64,000 nt of DNA from GCA-002050365 sp964237235 (GCA_964237235.1 CAXSGY010000002.1:62001-126000); one strand, 5' to 3'; numbered from the stretch's first letter, positions 1-7,871 are shown. Numbers and translations: made by a program. The notes: generated by a model not told the origin, from the letters alone.

Positions 1-775
1 GCATAGCCGCATCACTTTCCACGCGACGCAAAGCCTCGAAGGAATCCGGCGCGAGATAGATTTTAATTAATGTTTTTAAATTTACAAATTCTGCTTGCCA
101 CGTTGAGATGAATTTATAATTTTTATAATGCGAGATGTTGTTCGTTATCAGACGCGGCATTTTACGGTTTAATGAAACGAGACGAAAAAAGGGCGCGTTA
201 ATTTTTGCGTTTAATTCATAAATCAAATTAACAAACACATATTCGAGAACGGCGATTTCGCTGTTTGTTAAATTGCGAGGCGAAGGCAACACGGACTCGG
301 TTTCGCCGAGTAAATTGTCAATTAACCACACGGCGAAAAAATCTTCGACTTCGACGATTAGATTAGCTTGCGCCGGTTCGATTGAAATTAAAACCCGCCA
401 GAGATTTACTGTCTCGGAAACATCTTCAACTGTTTGTTCGTCAAGTGCTTCCCTATTTTCGACAAATTTTATCTTCAGCGAATTTTCTTCGGCGTTGACT
501 AAATTCGCCAGGGAAACGGCGAGTTGACCGGATAAATGTTCTGAAAACTCGGCAGGCAAATTTTGTATTAAATTAGTCCAATTGACCGCCGGGCGATCCG
601 CTTTCGGCAAACGCCAAACCCAGCCCGGTCCTTCAACATTTTCGGCGATTTGAGTTTTATCCGGTTCCAAATTTTCATTTATTTTCGGTGCGGCGAAAAT
701 ATCGGCGGCGAACGGATCGGCAGACGGCGTTGCGCCGTTAATTTGAGCGTTTTTTTTGGTCGGAGATGAATTCAT
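1..775 (-). CDS. sctQ: Type III secretion C-ring protein SctQ/FliM-like, 3' end beyond the window
   Basis: Reading leftwards from ATG at 775, an open frame of 258 codons runs off the window edge without a stop. The segment around residues 150-185 (LLGETESV..., LTNSEIAVLEYVF) resembles the central domain of FliM/SctQ C-ring proteins; the C-terminal SpoA domains would lie off the edge. The first 50 residues are hydrophilic and variable, as usual in the family. SctQ forms the cytoplasmic sorting platform with SctK and SctL. A sigma-28-type promoter at 1013-1040 points at it, leaving a leader of about 230 nt. In many clusters SctR follows SctQ, so SctR may lie just outside. The start is uncertain because no clear ribosome binding site precedes it. 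Confidence 0.7.
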   Translation of the reverse strand, partial: MNSSPTKKNAQINGATPSADPFAADIFAAPKINENLEPDKTQIAENVEGPGWVWRLPKADRPAVNWTNLIQNLPAEFSEHLSGQLAVSLANLVNAEENSLKIKFVENREALDEQTVEDVSETVNLWRVLISIEPAQANLIVEVEDFFAVWLIDNLLGETESVLPSPRNLTNSEIAVLEYVFVNLIYELNAKINAPFFRLVSLNRKMPRLITNNISHYKNYKFISTWQAEFVNLKTLIKIYLAPDSFEALRRVESDAAM

Positions 776-1012
776 TCGATTTTTGACGAAACATACGGAA
801 AATTCGCGGTGCGGTAAACCGTAAAAAACTTTCAAATAGAAATATAAAATGCCCGCGCTTTTATTTTCGACAAAGCGTATTTTTACCTATCATACAATTT
901 TTGTTAAATGTCGCGCAGCAGAACAGTAAAATATTATCCGGCAATTCTTCGTTTGAAATTTTTAGGAAAGTTCCTTTCGAGCGTTCTTTCAGAATTCTTC
1001 AGTGATAAATCT

Positions 1013-1040
1013 ATTATCGGCGGTCGGCGATAAAGGTTTC
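1013..1040 (-). promoter_or_regulatory. Sigma-28-type promoter for sctQ
   Basis: On the minus strand GAAAC (1036-1040) is followed after exactly 15 nt by CCGATAAT (1013-1020). This matches the FliA promoter layout TAAA-N15-GCCGATAA except for the first base. It stands back to back with the plus-strand promoter at 1073-1100. The gene-free interval 776-1210 holds this pair of promoters and the long sctQ leader; I saw nothing else in it. Confidence 0.75.
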
Positions 1041-1072
1041 GCGTTTCGATTATTTTTTTTGCAAAGTAACGC

Positions 1073-1100
1073 GAAACTTTTTTCGGAATCTGCCGATAAT
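1073..1100 (+). promoter_or_regulatory. Sigma-28-type promoter for sctI and the transglycosylase gene
   Basis: GAAAC (1073-1077), 15 nt, CCGATAAT (1093-1100). With the opposing promoter it forms an imperfect inverted repeat over about 1005-1108 (AATCTATTATCGGC facing GCCGATAATAGATT). The expected transcript start near 1107 leaves a leader of about 100 nt before the strong ribosome binding site of the gene at 1211. Confidence 0.8.
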
Positions 1101-1210
1101 AGATTTTAGAGGATTGTATTCTAATTTTCACGCGCTCAAATAAATGGTTGTGTCGAATCGAGCGTTTAGACGGATAAACGTAAAACTTTAAAAACCGGAG
1201 GAATTTTAAT

Positions 1211-1765
1211 ATGGCGGAAGCAATTTCAGGAGCTTTGCAAAAACAAATCGGCGCGAATTCAGCGGGCGCGGAAAAATCTCTTAATCAGCAAACGTCGGGC
1301 AACCGCTCGTTTGAAAGCATTCTGCAGAATCCGAATCAAACGAATGCTCAGACGGACGGCACCGCCGGCAAAATCACCGACGATAAAAAGCTCGACGCGA
1401 TGCGGCTTGATTTAATTAACCGTTATAAAAGTCTGCCCGAGGGCGCGCCTTCGGTATCCGCCGTTTTTCCCGAATATCTCAACACGAAAACGAATATGAG
1501 CGCGTTCAAAAATATTTTGAACGAAGCCTTGAACAGCGGTTTGAACAAAGATCAGGGCAAAGACGTTTTAGGCAAATTTACAAACGTCGAAAAAGAAGTC
1601 GGCGATCTCGACGCGCTGATGCGCTCGGACAAAAATCTTTCACAGGGCGAGCTGCTCAGCCTGCAGGCGCGGCTTTACCAGGTTTCTCAGCACATCGACG
1701 TTTTGAGTAAAGTCGTTGACCAGATGACCGGCGGCGTGAAAACGATTCTCAACACGAACGTCTAA
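1211..1765 (+). CDS. sctI: Probable type III secretion inner-rod protein SctI (184 aa)
   Basis: The last 40 residues (GELLSLQARLYQVSQHIDVL, then SKVVDQMTGGVKTIL) have the pattern of SctI inner-rod proteins such as HrpB/YscI, where an LQ..L...S...EL..K helix polymerises inside the basal body under the needle. The N-terminal 60 residues are polar and disordered, as expected for a substrate exported by its own machine. At 184 residues it is longer than usual SctI (about 100-150). The ATG is 8 nt after GGAGG. A sigma-28-type promoter lies at 1073-1100, and the transglycosylase gene follows 45 nt downstream, probably in one transcript. Family call rests on C-terminal pattern only. Confidence 0.65.
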   Translation: MAEAISGALQKQIGANSAGAEKSLNQQTSGNRSFESILQNPNQTNAQTDGTAGKITDDKKLDAMRLDLINRYKSLPEGAPSVSAVFPEYLNTKTNMSAFKNILNEALNSGLNKDQGKDVLGKFTNVEKEVGDLDALMRSDKNLSQGELLSLQARLYQVSQHIDVLSKVVDQMTGGVKTILNTNV

Positions 1766-1810
1766 ATAAAATACAAATGAAAAAGCGTTTCGGAGGCTTT
1801 TTGAAAAACG

Positions 1811-2917
1811 ATGGGCATCAACAAATTAGATATTTCCGCTCCGCAAATCGAAAATAAAAACGAGATTCGTCAAATCGAGTCGCAAAAATATACGGCGGCG
1901 AAGTTTTACGGTGCGATTAACAAACCGTCTAAAAACGCTTCAGATCAAACGCGTCCGGCGCGAAGCTATTTTGAAGAGGCTTCGAAAAAGCAAACATTCG
2001 AAGAACTAAAAACGCTTACGCAGGCGATTCAATCGGACGAAACCGATGCGTTTCGCTTGACCGATCTGATTTTTTACGCGCGTCATCCCGAAGCCGTCGG
2101 AAAATCTCTGGCGAATTCGCCCGATTTGCTCGACGAATGGAATTCGATCAGCGCGCTGCTCGTGCATCCGACGCTCAACGAAATCAGCGATATTTTAGGC
2201 GCGAACATCGCCGGCGGCGAAATTAAAGGTGCAAAGGAAATCAGCCGGGCGTTTGTGAACGCAACCAGCTCCAAAGCCTTCGATTTACCGGTCAGAGGCT
2301 TTTCAAATTCGCTCTACGACGAAGTGATTGCCCGTTCGGTCGGAAATTGTCCGGGGCTTCCGCCGGCGATTTTGAAAAGCCTGCTCGCGCAGGAATCGAA
2401 CTTTCGCCCGACCGTCATCAACAGTTTCGGTTACGCCGGAATCGCGCAGTTCGGTCGCACGGCGGCGCGCGAAGTCGGCTTGAACGTCGGCATCGCGGGC
2501 GGCACTTCCGACGAAAGATTAAATCCTTCAAAAGCCATTCCGGCGGCGGCGCGGCTTTTGAATATAAAGGCGCAACGTCTCGGCGAGACGGCTTTTGCCA
2601 AATACGGTCAGCCGGGCGGAACGGATTTCTGGAAGTTCGTCCTCGCCGCCTACAACGGCGGCGAAGGCACCATTTCTCTGGCGATGGGCAATGCTTACCG
2701 CGTCGGCGTTGAAAAAGCGCGCGCCAATAATCTAATCGGCGCGGATGTCGTGCGGTTCGCCCGAAATTACGCTTCAAATTGGGAAAATTTGAAAAGCGGC
2801 GGCACCGCTTCGCCGCTCGGACAAGCCGCCGCCAGATATTTTCCGAAAATTGCCGCGCAGAAATTTTACGAAATCGGCAATTATCCGACCCAAATTGTTA
2901 CCCGCGCAAACGGTTAA
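1811..2917 (+). CDS. T3SS-associated lytic transglycosylase, SLT domain (368 aa)
   Basis: Residues about 170-320 form a soluble lytic transglycosylase domain: LLAQESNFRP with catalytic Glu195, GIAQF about 20 residues on, and AYNGGEG near residue 280. Such enzymes open peptidoglycan for assembly of a trans-envelope machine. No Sec signal peptide is visible; the first 60 residues are polar and charged, so the enzyme may be exported by the T3SS itself. Residues 60-150 are helical and unrecognised. It follows sctI by 45 nt and probably shares the sigma-28-type promoter at 1073. GGAGG lies at 1791, an unusually long distance from this ATG. Two strong hairpin terminators follow. Confidence 0.85.
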   Translation: MGINKLDISAPQIENKNEIRQIESQKYTAAKFYGAINKPSKNASDQTRPARSYFEEASKKQTFEELKTLTQAIQSDETDAFRLTDLIFYARHPEAVGKSLANSPDLLDEWNSISALLVHPTLNEISDILGANIAGGEIKGAKEISRAFVNATSSKAFDLPVRGFSNSLYDEVIARSVGNCPGLPPAILKSLLAQESNFRPTVINSFGYAGIAQFGRTAAREVGLNVGIAGGTSDERLNPSKAIPAAARLLNIKAQRLGETAFAKYGQPGGTDFWKFVLAAYNGGEGTISLAMGNAYRVGVEKARANNLIGADVVRFARNYASNWENLKSGGTASPLGQAAARYFPKIAAQKFYEIGNYPTQIVTRANG

Positions 2918-2924
2918 TAAATAT

Positions 2925-2978
2925 AAAAATCAAACGAGTAAAGCCGTCAATCTTGACGGCTTTACTCGTTTGATTTTT
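2925..2978. terminator. Perfect 26-bp hairpin terminator
   Basis: AAAAATCAAACGAGTAAAGC and onwards pairs with its exact reverse complement across a 2-nt centre (2951-2952). A-rich and T-rich ends allow termination in either direction. It closes the sctI-transglycosylase transcript. Confidence 0.85.
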
Positions 2979-2982
2979 ATGA

Positions 2983-3018
2983 AAAAAATCCGCGAAATTT
3001 AATTTCGCGGATTTTTTA
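2983..3018. terminator. Second hairpin terminator
   Basis: AAAAAATCCGCGAAATT pairs with AATTTCGCGGATTTTTT. It is adjacent to the first terminator and can also act on the minus strand, shielding the transglycosylase operon from the minus-strand gene at 3092. Confidence 0.75.
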
Positions 3019-3026
3019 AGTTTCAA

Positions 3027-3093
3027 AAGATGCTCGGGAACGGACAAAAAACAAACCCCTTAATTTTTATTTAATCCCGTTCCGTCGCATCTT
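3027..3093 (-). terminator. Possible stem-loop after the 59-aa gene
   Basis: AAGATGC...GGAACGG pairs with CCGTTCC...GCATCTT, with a 3x3 internal bulge and a 36-nt loop that contains a T run. It overlaps the stop codon of the small minus-strand gene. The long loop makes a terminator role uncertain; an mRNA-stability element is an alternative. Confidence 0.35.
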
Positions 3094-3271
3094 AAGATTT
3101 GAAATTCGAGATAACCGCCATCATCGCGTCGTGGCGCGTTTTTTCCATATTGGTTTGGGCAGTTGTCCGTTCAGTCTGCATATTCTGCTGAACCTGTCTG
3201 GCAAAAAGTTCGTCAGACTGCGCTTTTTGCGCGTCCAACATTGATTGAGAAGTTGCGTCAATTCCTGGCAT
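3092..3271 (-). CDS. Small helical T3SS-locus protein (59 aa), paralogue of the 118-aa protein at 18248
   Basis: ATG at 3271 follows AGGAG by 8 nt, and a perfect sigma-28-type promoter lies 84 nt upstream (3355-3382), so this short gene is very likely real. The product is Gln- and Met-rich and should form one long amphipathic helix. Its last 49 residues align without gaps to the last 49 residues of the protein at 18248-18604, with 17 identities, including the shared ending SNFK before the last residue. No known family was recognised. Size, helical character and regulation fit a small secreted or structural subunit, such as a needle, filament or tip component, but the typical SctF needle pattern is not seen. 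Confidence 0.75.
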   Translation of the reverse strand: MPGIDATSQSMLDAQKAQSDELFARQVQQNMQTERTTAQTNMEKTRHDAMMAVISNFKS

Positions 3272-3354
3272 ATTTGTGTTCTCCTTTAATTTATAAAAAA
3301 ATTTTAGCCGCTATTATCAGTTGACATTTCAACAAATATAACGCTCTTAACATA

Positions 3355-3382
3355 ATTATCGGCAGTAGTTGAAAAAAGTTTC
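3355..3382 (-). promoter_or_regulatory. Sigma-28-type promoter for the 59-aa gene
   Basis: Minus strand GAAAC (3378-3382), 15 nt beginning TTTTTTCA, then CCGATAAT (3355-3362). Predicted start near 3349, 78 nt before the ATG. Confidence 0.8.
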
Positions 3383-3419
3383 CTAACTTTTTAGTTTTTT
3401 GAAAATATTTTTTCAGGAC

Positions 3420-4271
3420 TTACGCGCGGTAGCGATTCGATTCGTTATCACGCTGATGTTCAAACGTATTTTCGTCCGCCGGGTCGTTTGTTTGAGAACC
3501 ATTGACACTTTTATTTGAAGTGAAAGATTCAACTGTTTCCGAATTCCCTTCAAATTCGGTTTTGTTTTGATTCGCAAAATCGAGCGTTGTCGTCAGCGCT
3601 TGCAGATTGATGCCGCGCCCGCGCAGAATTTCCGCGAGTTCCGGCGAATGATCTTCGATTTGCGAGCGAATCTTTTCGCTTCCGGCGAGAAACTCGACGG
3701 CGGTTTGTCCGGTTTCCGCCGTCGAGATTTTGACTTTTAAGCCTTCTAAAATCGAGCGTTTCAGCTCGATTTGAATTTCGCGGCGACCGCCGGCGGAAAT
3801 TTGCTTTCTGATGACGGAAATCATCCGCTCCAAATCGGCGATGTGCAAAATCGAACGCGCCGCGAAATTTTCGCTTAAAGCCTGCGTCTGCCCGATGCCG
3901 CCGCCCGCGCCGAAATTGCCGCCGCCGAAATTACCGCTGCCCGAATAATTAAAACGCTCGACGCGCTCGACTTCGGTTGATTTCTCCGTCGAATCCTTCT
4001 GATGGTCGGCGCGTTTCCGGTCTTTTTTATCGTCGCGGCGTTGCTCGCTCGAATCTTCATCGGTTTGTTTGAGCTTCGGCGGATCGGTGATTGATTTCAA
4101 AATTCCGGCGAATTTCAAGTCTTCCTTGAGCGGCGATTCAGTTTGTCTGGACTTTGCCGCCGCTGAATTTTCAGCCGCCGCGTTTTGTCGGCGCACTTCC
4201 GCTGTTCGGCTCGAATGGTTTGTCCGCTTGTCCTCACTGTTTTCCTTCCAATAATTTTCGTTGATTTTCAT
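3420..4271 (-). CDS. sctP: Needle-length control protein SctP/FliK-like (283 aa)
   Basis: Residues about 165-235 (REIQIELKRSILEGLKVKIS, then AVEFLAGSEKIRSQIEDHSP and LRGRGINLQAL) match the FliK C-terminal hook-length-control domain, which triggers the substrate switch through SctU/FlhB. The N-terminal half is very polar, with a Gly-rich NFGGGNFGAGGG hinge near residue 115, as expected of a molecular ruler. I use the ATG at 4271 because GGAGA lies 7 nt before it; an upstream in-frame start would overlap the promoter at 4291-4318. SctU with its NPTH site is in the same locus at 19661. Confidence 0.75.
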   Translation of the reverse strand: MKINENYWKENSEDKRTNHSSRTAEVRRQNAAAENSAAAKSRQTESPLKEDLKFAGILKSITDPPKLKQTDEDSSEQRRDDKKDRKRADHQKDSTEKSTEVERVERFNYSGSGNFGGGNFGAGGGIGQTQALSENFAARSILHIADLERMISVIRKQISAGGRREIQIELKRSILEGLKVKISTAETGQTAVEFLAGSEKIRSQIEDHSPELAEILRGRGINLQALTTTLDFANQNKTEFEGNSETVESFTSNKSVNGSQTNDPADENTFEHQRDNESNRYRA

Positions 4272-4290
4272 AAACCAATCTCCATCTAAA

Positions 4291-4318
4291 ATTATCGGTG
4301 ATAATCGAAAATTGTTTC
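4291..4318 (-). promoter_or_regulatory. Sigma-28-type promoter for sctP
   Basis: Minus strand GAAAC (4314-4318), 15 nt, CCGATAAT (4291-4298). The predicted start near 4284 gives a very short leader that begins at the ribosome binding site. Confidence 0.7.
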
Positions 4319-4339
4319 GCGGCAAAATATTAATCCGCG

Positions 4340-5074
4340 TTAAAGCGGCATATTACCGGCGCGAACGCTCATTTCCGTCGCTTTTTTGAAATATTTCGTC
4401 GCCTTTTTCGGGTCGCCCTGCGCGTTTAAGGCATCGCCCATTCCTTTATAAGCGAGCGCGAAATTTTCGTTTTGTTCGATGGCGGTTTTAAACGAACGCT
4501 CGGCGGCGGCGGCTTGCCCGTTCGCCAGATATGTTTTTCCAAGGCTGTAATGCGGCAACGAAGAGCTTGGCAGAATTTGCAAAACCGATTTAAAATTCGT
4601 CAACGCCAGCGCGTAATTGCCCTGACCGAGGGCGATTTGCCCCTGCGCGAGTAGCGATTGCGCTTTGGCAGTCGCGTTATTCGGATTTGTTTCGAGCATT
4701 TTCGCCGTCTGCGCCAAAACGCTGCGCCAATCGCGTTCGGTGACCCCCGACGATTGTTGAAAATTCATATAGCGGTTAATAATCTGGTCGGGCGTTTCCG
4801 TCGCGGCGATGTTTTTTTCGACAACTGTTTTCGGAGCGACGTTATTTTTAACAGTTTTTTTCACATACGGCTTCGGCGCGGAGGCTTTTTTCGTGTTCGT
4901 TTTCACCGCCGGCTTCGCCTTCGCTGCCGTTTTGCTTTTCGGGGCGACGCTCGGCTTCAAATCATCATTAACGTTCTGCGCCTTAACGGTCGTCTGATAA
5001 ATCGCCGACAGCAAAAACACCAACAAAAGTTTTGAGACGAGGCTCAAAACCGGCTTCAAATTTTCTTTTTTCAT
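4340..5074 (-). CDS. Exported TPR protein with Lys/Ala-rich linker (244 aa)
   Basis: Residues 1-33 look like a Sec signal peptide (two Lys, hydrophobic LLLVFLLSAIYQTTVKA). Residues 40-90 are a Lys/Ala/Pro-rich linker. Residues 130-240 contain three to four tetratricopeptide repeats (A...G...LAQGNYALAL, HYSLGKTYLANGQ, AYKGMGDALNAQGD), which usually bind other proteins. ATG follows AGGAG. It lies between sctP and the FGE-domain protein on the same strand, but has no sigma-28-type site of its own. A periplasmic scaffold or pilotin-like role for the secretion machine is possible and unproven. Confidence 0.7.
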   Translation of the reverse strand: MKKENLKPVLSLVSKLLLVFLLSAIYQTTVKAQNVNDDLKPSVAPKSKTAAKAKPAVKTNTKKASAPKPYVKKTVKNNVAPKTVVEKNIAATETPDQIINRYMNFQQSSGVTERDWRSVLAQTAKMLETNPNNATAKAQSLLAQGQIALGQGNYALALTNFKSVLQILPSSSLPHYSLGKTYLANGQAAAAERSFKTAIEQNENFALAYKGMGDALNAQGDPKKATKYFKKATEMSVRAGNMPL

Positions 5075-5133
5075 CGCTTGTTCTCCTTTTTTAAAAATTT
5101 CGTTTGAATCGAAAAATCAAAATCTTCGCGGCA

Positions 5134-6072
5134 TTATTTACGCACGATTACATATCGAAAACCGATGACGTTTTTCGGCTGATTTTCGGGACGACCGCTG
5201 CGAACTCTAATCGATAAATAATCGCGTTTGTCTTCGACCGAGCCGCCTTTGATGACCCGGTAATTAACGTTTTCGTATAATTTCGGCTTGCCGTATTCGT
5301 CGGTAAAAACATCGCTGGTCCATTCCCAGACGTTACTGACCATATCGTATACGCCCTGCGCGGTGCGACCTTCGGGAAAACTTTTCACCGGCTGAACTTT
5401 GCCCTTTGTTTCCCGGCTCTGCGCCGCTTTCTCGTTCCATTCGTTGCCCCATGGATATTTTAACTTCGCGTTGCCGCCCGCTGCCATCTCCCATTCGGCT
5501 TCGGACGGCAGGCGCACCGTCGCGTTGATTTGTTTGGAAAGCCATTCGCAATAATCATTCGCGTCACGCCAGGAAACGTTGACGACCGGCTTGTCCGCAT
5601 CGCCTTCGGAAAATATGCCGTTTTCCCAATTAACGGGAGCGCGGTATTGCGCGGCGGCGACGAATTCGGCGTATTGCGCGTTGGTCACTTCAGTCGCGCC
5701 GATGTTGAACGGTTTGACGACCACGCGGCGCAGCGGAAGTTCGCCGCCGCCGAGCGTCAATTCGCCGCCCTCGATTGAAATTTCGCCCGCCGGAGCTTTG
5801 ATGATTTCGGTGATGGTGGCGGACGTGGCGGGAAGCGGCGCGGCGTTCGGATTCGAATTCGAATTCGCTGAGTCGTTGACCGCCTGACGATTGCTGATTT
5901 GCAGCGTGGTCGAATCTTTTTCCGGCGGCAGACGATGATTCGTTCCGAACAGAAACCAGCCGCCCACGCCTAAAATCAATGCTCCGCAAAAACAGACAAT
6001 AGCGGCGACGGCGATTGGAACGAGCCTCGATTCCTTGGGCTTTTTCTCGATTTGATGCGGTTGTTTGTCCAG
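5134..6072 (-). CDS. Membrane-anchored formylglycine-generating-enzyme-like (FGE/SUMF1) domain protein
   Basis: The C-terminal 210 residues form an FGE-sulfatase fold: NIGATEVTNAQYAEF, VNWENG, PVVNVSWRDANDYCEWLS, RLPSEAEWEMAAGG, YPWGNEW, YDMVSNVWEWTSD, VIKGGS, and a C-terminal IRVRSG..VIGFR. The catalytic cysteine pair of true formylglycine-generating enzymes is not evident, so a binding or scaffolding role is more likely. A single N-terminal membrane segment (VPIAVAAIVCFCGALILGVG) anchors it in the inner membrane. The frame is open to CTG at 6072, 7 nt after AGGAG; this rare start codon fits the ribosome binding site better than the internal TTG at 5979. It sits among T3SS genes on the same strand. 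Confidence 0.7.
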   Translation of the reverse strand: MDKQPHQIEKKPKESRLVPIAVAAIVCFCGALILGVGGWFLFGTNHRLPPEKDSTTLQISNRQAVNDSANSNSNPNAAPLPATSATITEIIKAPAGEISIEGGELTLGGGELPLRRVVVKPFNIGATEVTNAQYAEFVAAAQYRAPVNWENGIFSEGDADKPVVNVSWRDANDYCEWLSKQINATVRLPSEAEWEMAAGGNAKLKYPWGNEWNEKAAQSRETKGKVQPVKSFPEGRTAQGVYDMVSNVWEWTSDVFTDEYGKPKLYENVNYRVIKGGSVEDKRDYLSIRVRSGRPENQPKNVIGFRYVIVRK

Positions 6073-6209
6073 AAATTCGCTCCTTTTGATTCTTTTTAAG
6101 ATGTTAAATTATTCTCTCCGCCCTCAAGGGCAATAATTTCGTTTTACGTTAAATCAGTTAAATTTTTATTTTTTTGACGGGCGTTCGTTTGAAAAAGTTT
6201 ATTAAACAG

Positions 6210-6917
6210 TTAGCCCGCTTCGAGAACGCCGCGTTTTTGCAGATATTGTTGTAAATGTTTGATGGCGCGGGCGTGCAGGCGCGAAACCCAGGATTTCGTG
6301 ACACCCATTTTCGCGGCTAAATCGGTCATTGAAAGATGTCTGTAATAAATTTGCCGCAGCAATTCGGCTTCTTCCGGTTCGATTTCGTTTAACGCCGAGC
6401 GAATGATTTCGAGAATTTCGCGCCGTTCAAAATCAACGGCTTTTAAAGCGGTTTCGTCTTCGATTTCGCCCGCGCCTTCAGCATCGAGCGAGAGAAAATA
6501 AATCGGAATCAAATTGTCTATCAATTTTTCGATGGTTTTTACTTCGTCGTCAACGCTTGTCGCGCCGGTTTCCGCCGCCACGTCGTCGGCTTCGGTCGTC
6601 AGCATTTCGTTGGCGTGCGCGGCGAAGCGAAACGAGCGCGAACGTGAAATCGCGCCCATTTCGCGCAAACCGTCGTAAATCGCGCCTTTCACGCGATAAA
6701 AGGCGAACGTCGAAAAGCTGTTGCCGCGCGTCGGGTCGAAACGCTCGCCCGCTTCGACCAATCCGAGCTGCCCGTAGGCGATCAAATCCTCCAAATCGGT
6801 CGGAAAGGGCAGGCTGTTGGAAATTTTTCGAGCCAGATGCAGAACCATCGGTTTGTGCTTCTCAATTAACCAATCGCGCTCCGCCTTCTGCTTGTTCTTT
6901 AGCCAATCGTTTTTCAT
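6210..6917 (-). CDS. FliA/WhiG-type RNA polymerase sigma factor (sigma-28 family)
   Basis: Region 2 is clear: LEDLIAYGQLGLVEAGERFD, FSTFAFYRVKGAIYDGLREM, then a basic SRSRSFR segment typical of FliA between regions 2 and 3. Region 4 (SALNEIEPEEAELLRQIYYR, LAAKMGVTKSWVSRLHARAI) is a helix-turn-helix that reads the -35 element. At 235 residues it has the family length (FliA 239). FliA-type factors recognise TAAA-N15-GCCGATAA, and six promoters with exactly this layout precede genes of this T3SS locus. No flagellar genes are present in the window, so this factor probably serves the secretion system. An anti-sigma factor (FlgM) was not recognised. Its own upstream region has no sigma-28 site. Confidence 0.9.
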   Translation of the reverse strand: MKNDWLKNKQKAERDWLIEKHKPMVLHLARKISNSLPFPTDLEDLIAYGQLGLVEAGERFDPTRGNSFSTFAFYRVKGAIYDGLREMGAISRSRSFRFAAHANEMLTTEADDVAAETGATSVDDEVKTIEKLIDNLIPIYFLSLDAEGAGEIEDETALKAVDFERREILEIIRSALNEIEPEEAELLRQIYYRHLSMTDLAAKMGVTKSWVSRLHARAIKHLQQYLQKRGVLEAG

Positions 6918-7019
6918 TGCTTGGGAGTATTCGGGGCTAAATACTTTCAGTTTTTCTTTGAATTTATCTTAATATAATTTTATGCTTTGATAAAGTTTTC
7001 ATTCAAGCGGGTAAACAAG

Positions 7020-7871
7020 ATGAATAATTTAACCGACAATAACTTACGCCGCGCCGCCGCGTCAATTTTCCTCTTCGCTTTAATCGCGCTTCTGACGGCT
7101 TGCGGCGACCAGCCCGTCGCTTCGACCGACAACGAAACGGAAGCCAATATAATGTTTGACTTGCTTAATACGAAAGGTCTGCACGTCAAAAAGGAAGCCC
7201 AGACCGGCGAAAAGAAGGGCTGGCAAATCCTCGTTGACGAAGGCTTGTTCGGCGAAAACGAGCAGGCGGTCGCCACACAGGTTTTGAACGATTACGGTTT
7301 GCCACGCCCGAAAGAAGTGTTGACCGAGACGACCAATCCGTATGGAATGACTTCGCCCGAAGAAGCCAAAAAACGCCAGAACCGCGAAAAGGAAATCCAA
7401 ATCAACAATCATCTCTACAATCTGACCGGCGTAACGACCGCCAGCGTAATTATCGCCCAGCCGGACAACGACGTTTTCAGTTTGCAAAAAACGCCGCCGA
7501 CCGCTTCGGTCGTCATCGTGCAGAACGAACCGCAGCCGAAATTTACGATTGAAGACGTGCAAAGAATCGTTTCGACGACCGTGCCGGAATTAAAACCGGA
7601 AAATATCACCGTTGCCGTTACACAGCAAATTCCGCGCGAAGTTCCGCTCGCCCAGCTCGAAGCGCGCCGGCGCACAAACAAAATCTTCGCGGGCGGCATC
7701 GCTTTGATCGTCCTGCTCGCCGGAACACTCGCCGCCGTCTGGTTTACGTCGCGGCGGCGCAAGCGTCTCTCGGCGAACAAAATCAGCCAATTGCCGGCTT
7801 ATGAAGAGACGGAACAACTCGCCGAAAACGCGCAGCCGAGTTTAGCCGCCGCCAACGACGACGTTTTATAA
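7020..7871 (+). CDS. sctJ: T3SS inner-membrane ring lipoprotein SctJ
   Basis: A signal peptide with lipobox (LLTACGDQ, Cys about residue 29) is followed by a SctJ/FliF ring-building region (IMFDLLNTKGLHVKKEA, WQILVDE, NNHLYNLTGVTTASVIIAQP) and a single C-terminal membrane segment (IFAGGIALIVLLAGTLAAVW) with a basic cytoplasmic tail. SctJ forms the inner-membrane ring with SctD. The length of 283 residues fits SctJ (about 250-280) and excludes full FliF (about 550), which supports a non-flagellar system. ATG at 7020 gives a proper signal peptide. It begins a plus-strand run followed by SctK-like and SctL genes. Confidence 0.9.
   Translation: MNNLTDNNLRRAAASIFLFALIALLTACGDQPVASTDNETEANIMFDLLNTKGLHVKKEAQTGEKKGWQILVDEGLFGENEQAVATQVLNDYGLPRPKEVLTETTNPYGMTSPEEAKKRQNREKEIQINNHLYNLTGVTTASVIIAQPDNDVFSLQKTPPTASVVIVQNEPQPKFTIEDVQRIVSTTVPELKPENITVAVTQQIPREVPLAQLEARRRTNKIFAGGIALIVLLAGTLAAVWFTSRRRKRLSANKISQLPAYEETEQLAENAQPSLAAANDDVL

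Noticed and set aside
934..1131. Minus-strand frame of 65 codons
   Set aside because: It covers the divergent sigma-28-type promoters and their inverted repeat, has no ribosome binding site and an atypical composition.
3306..3345. Additional sigma-28 site with CTGATAAT
   Set aside because: The -10-like box lacks a GAAA element at the 15-bp spacing found in the six accepted sites.
4472..5035. Plus-strand frames over the TPR gene
   Set aside because: They are antisense to a minus-strand gene with signal peptide, TPR motifs and a good ribosome binding site.
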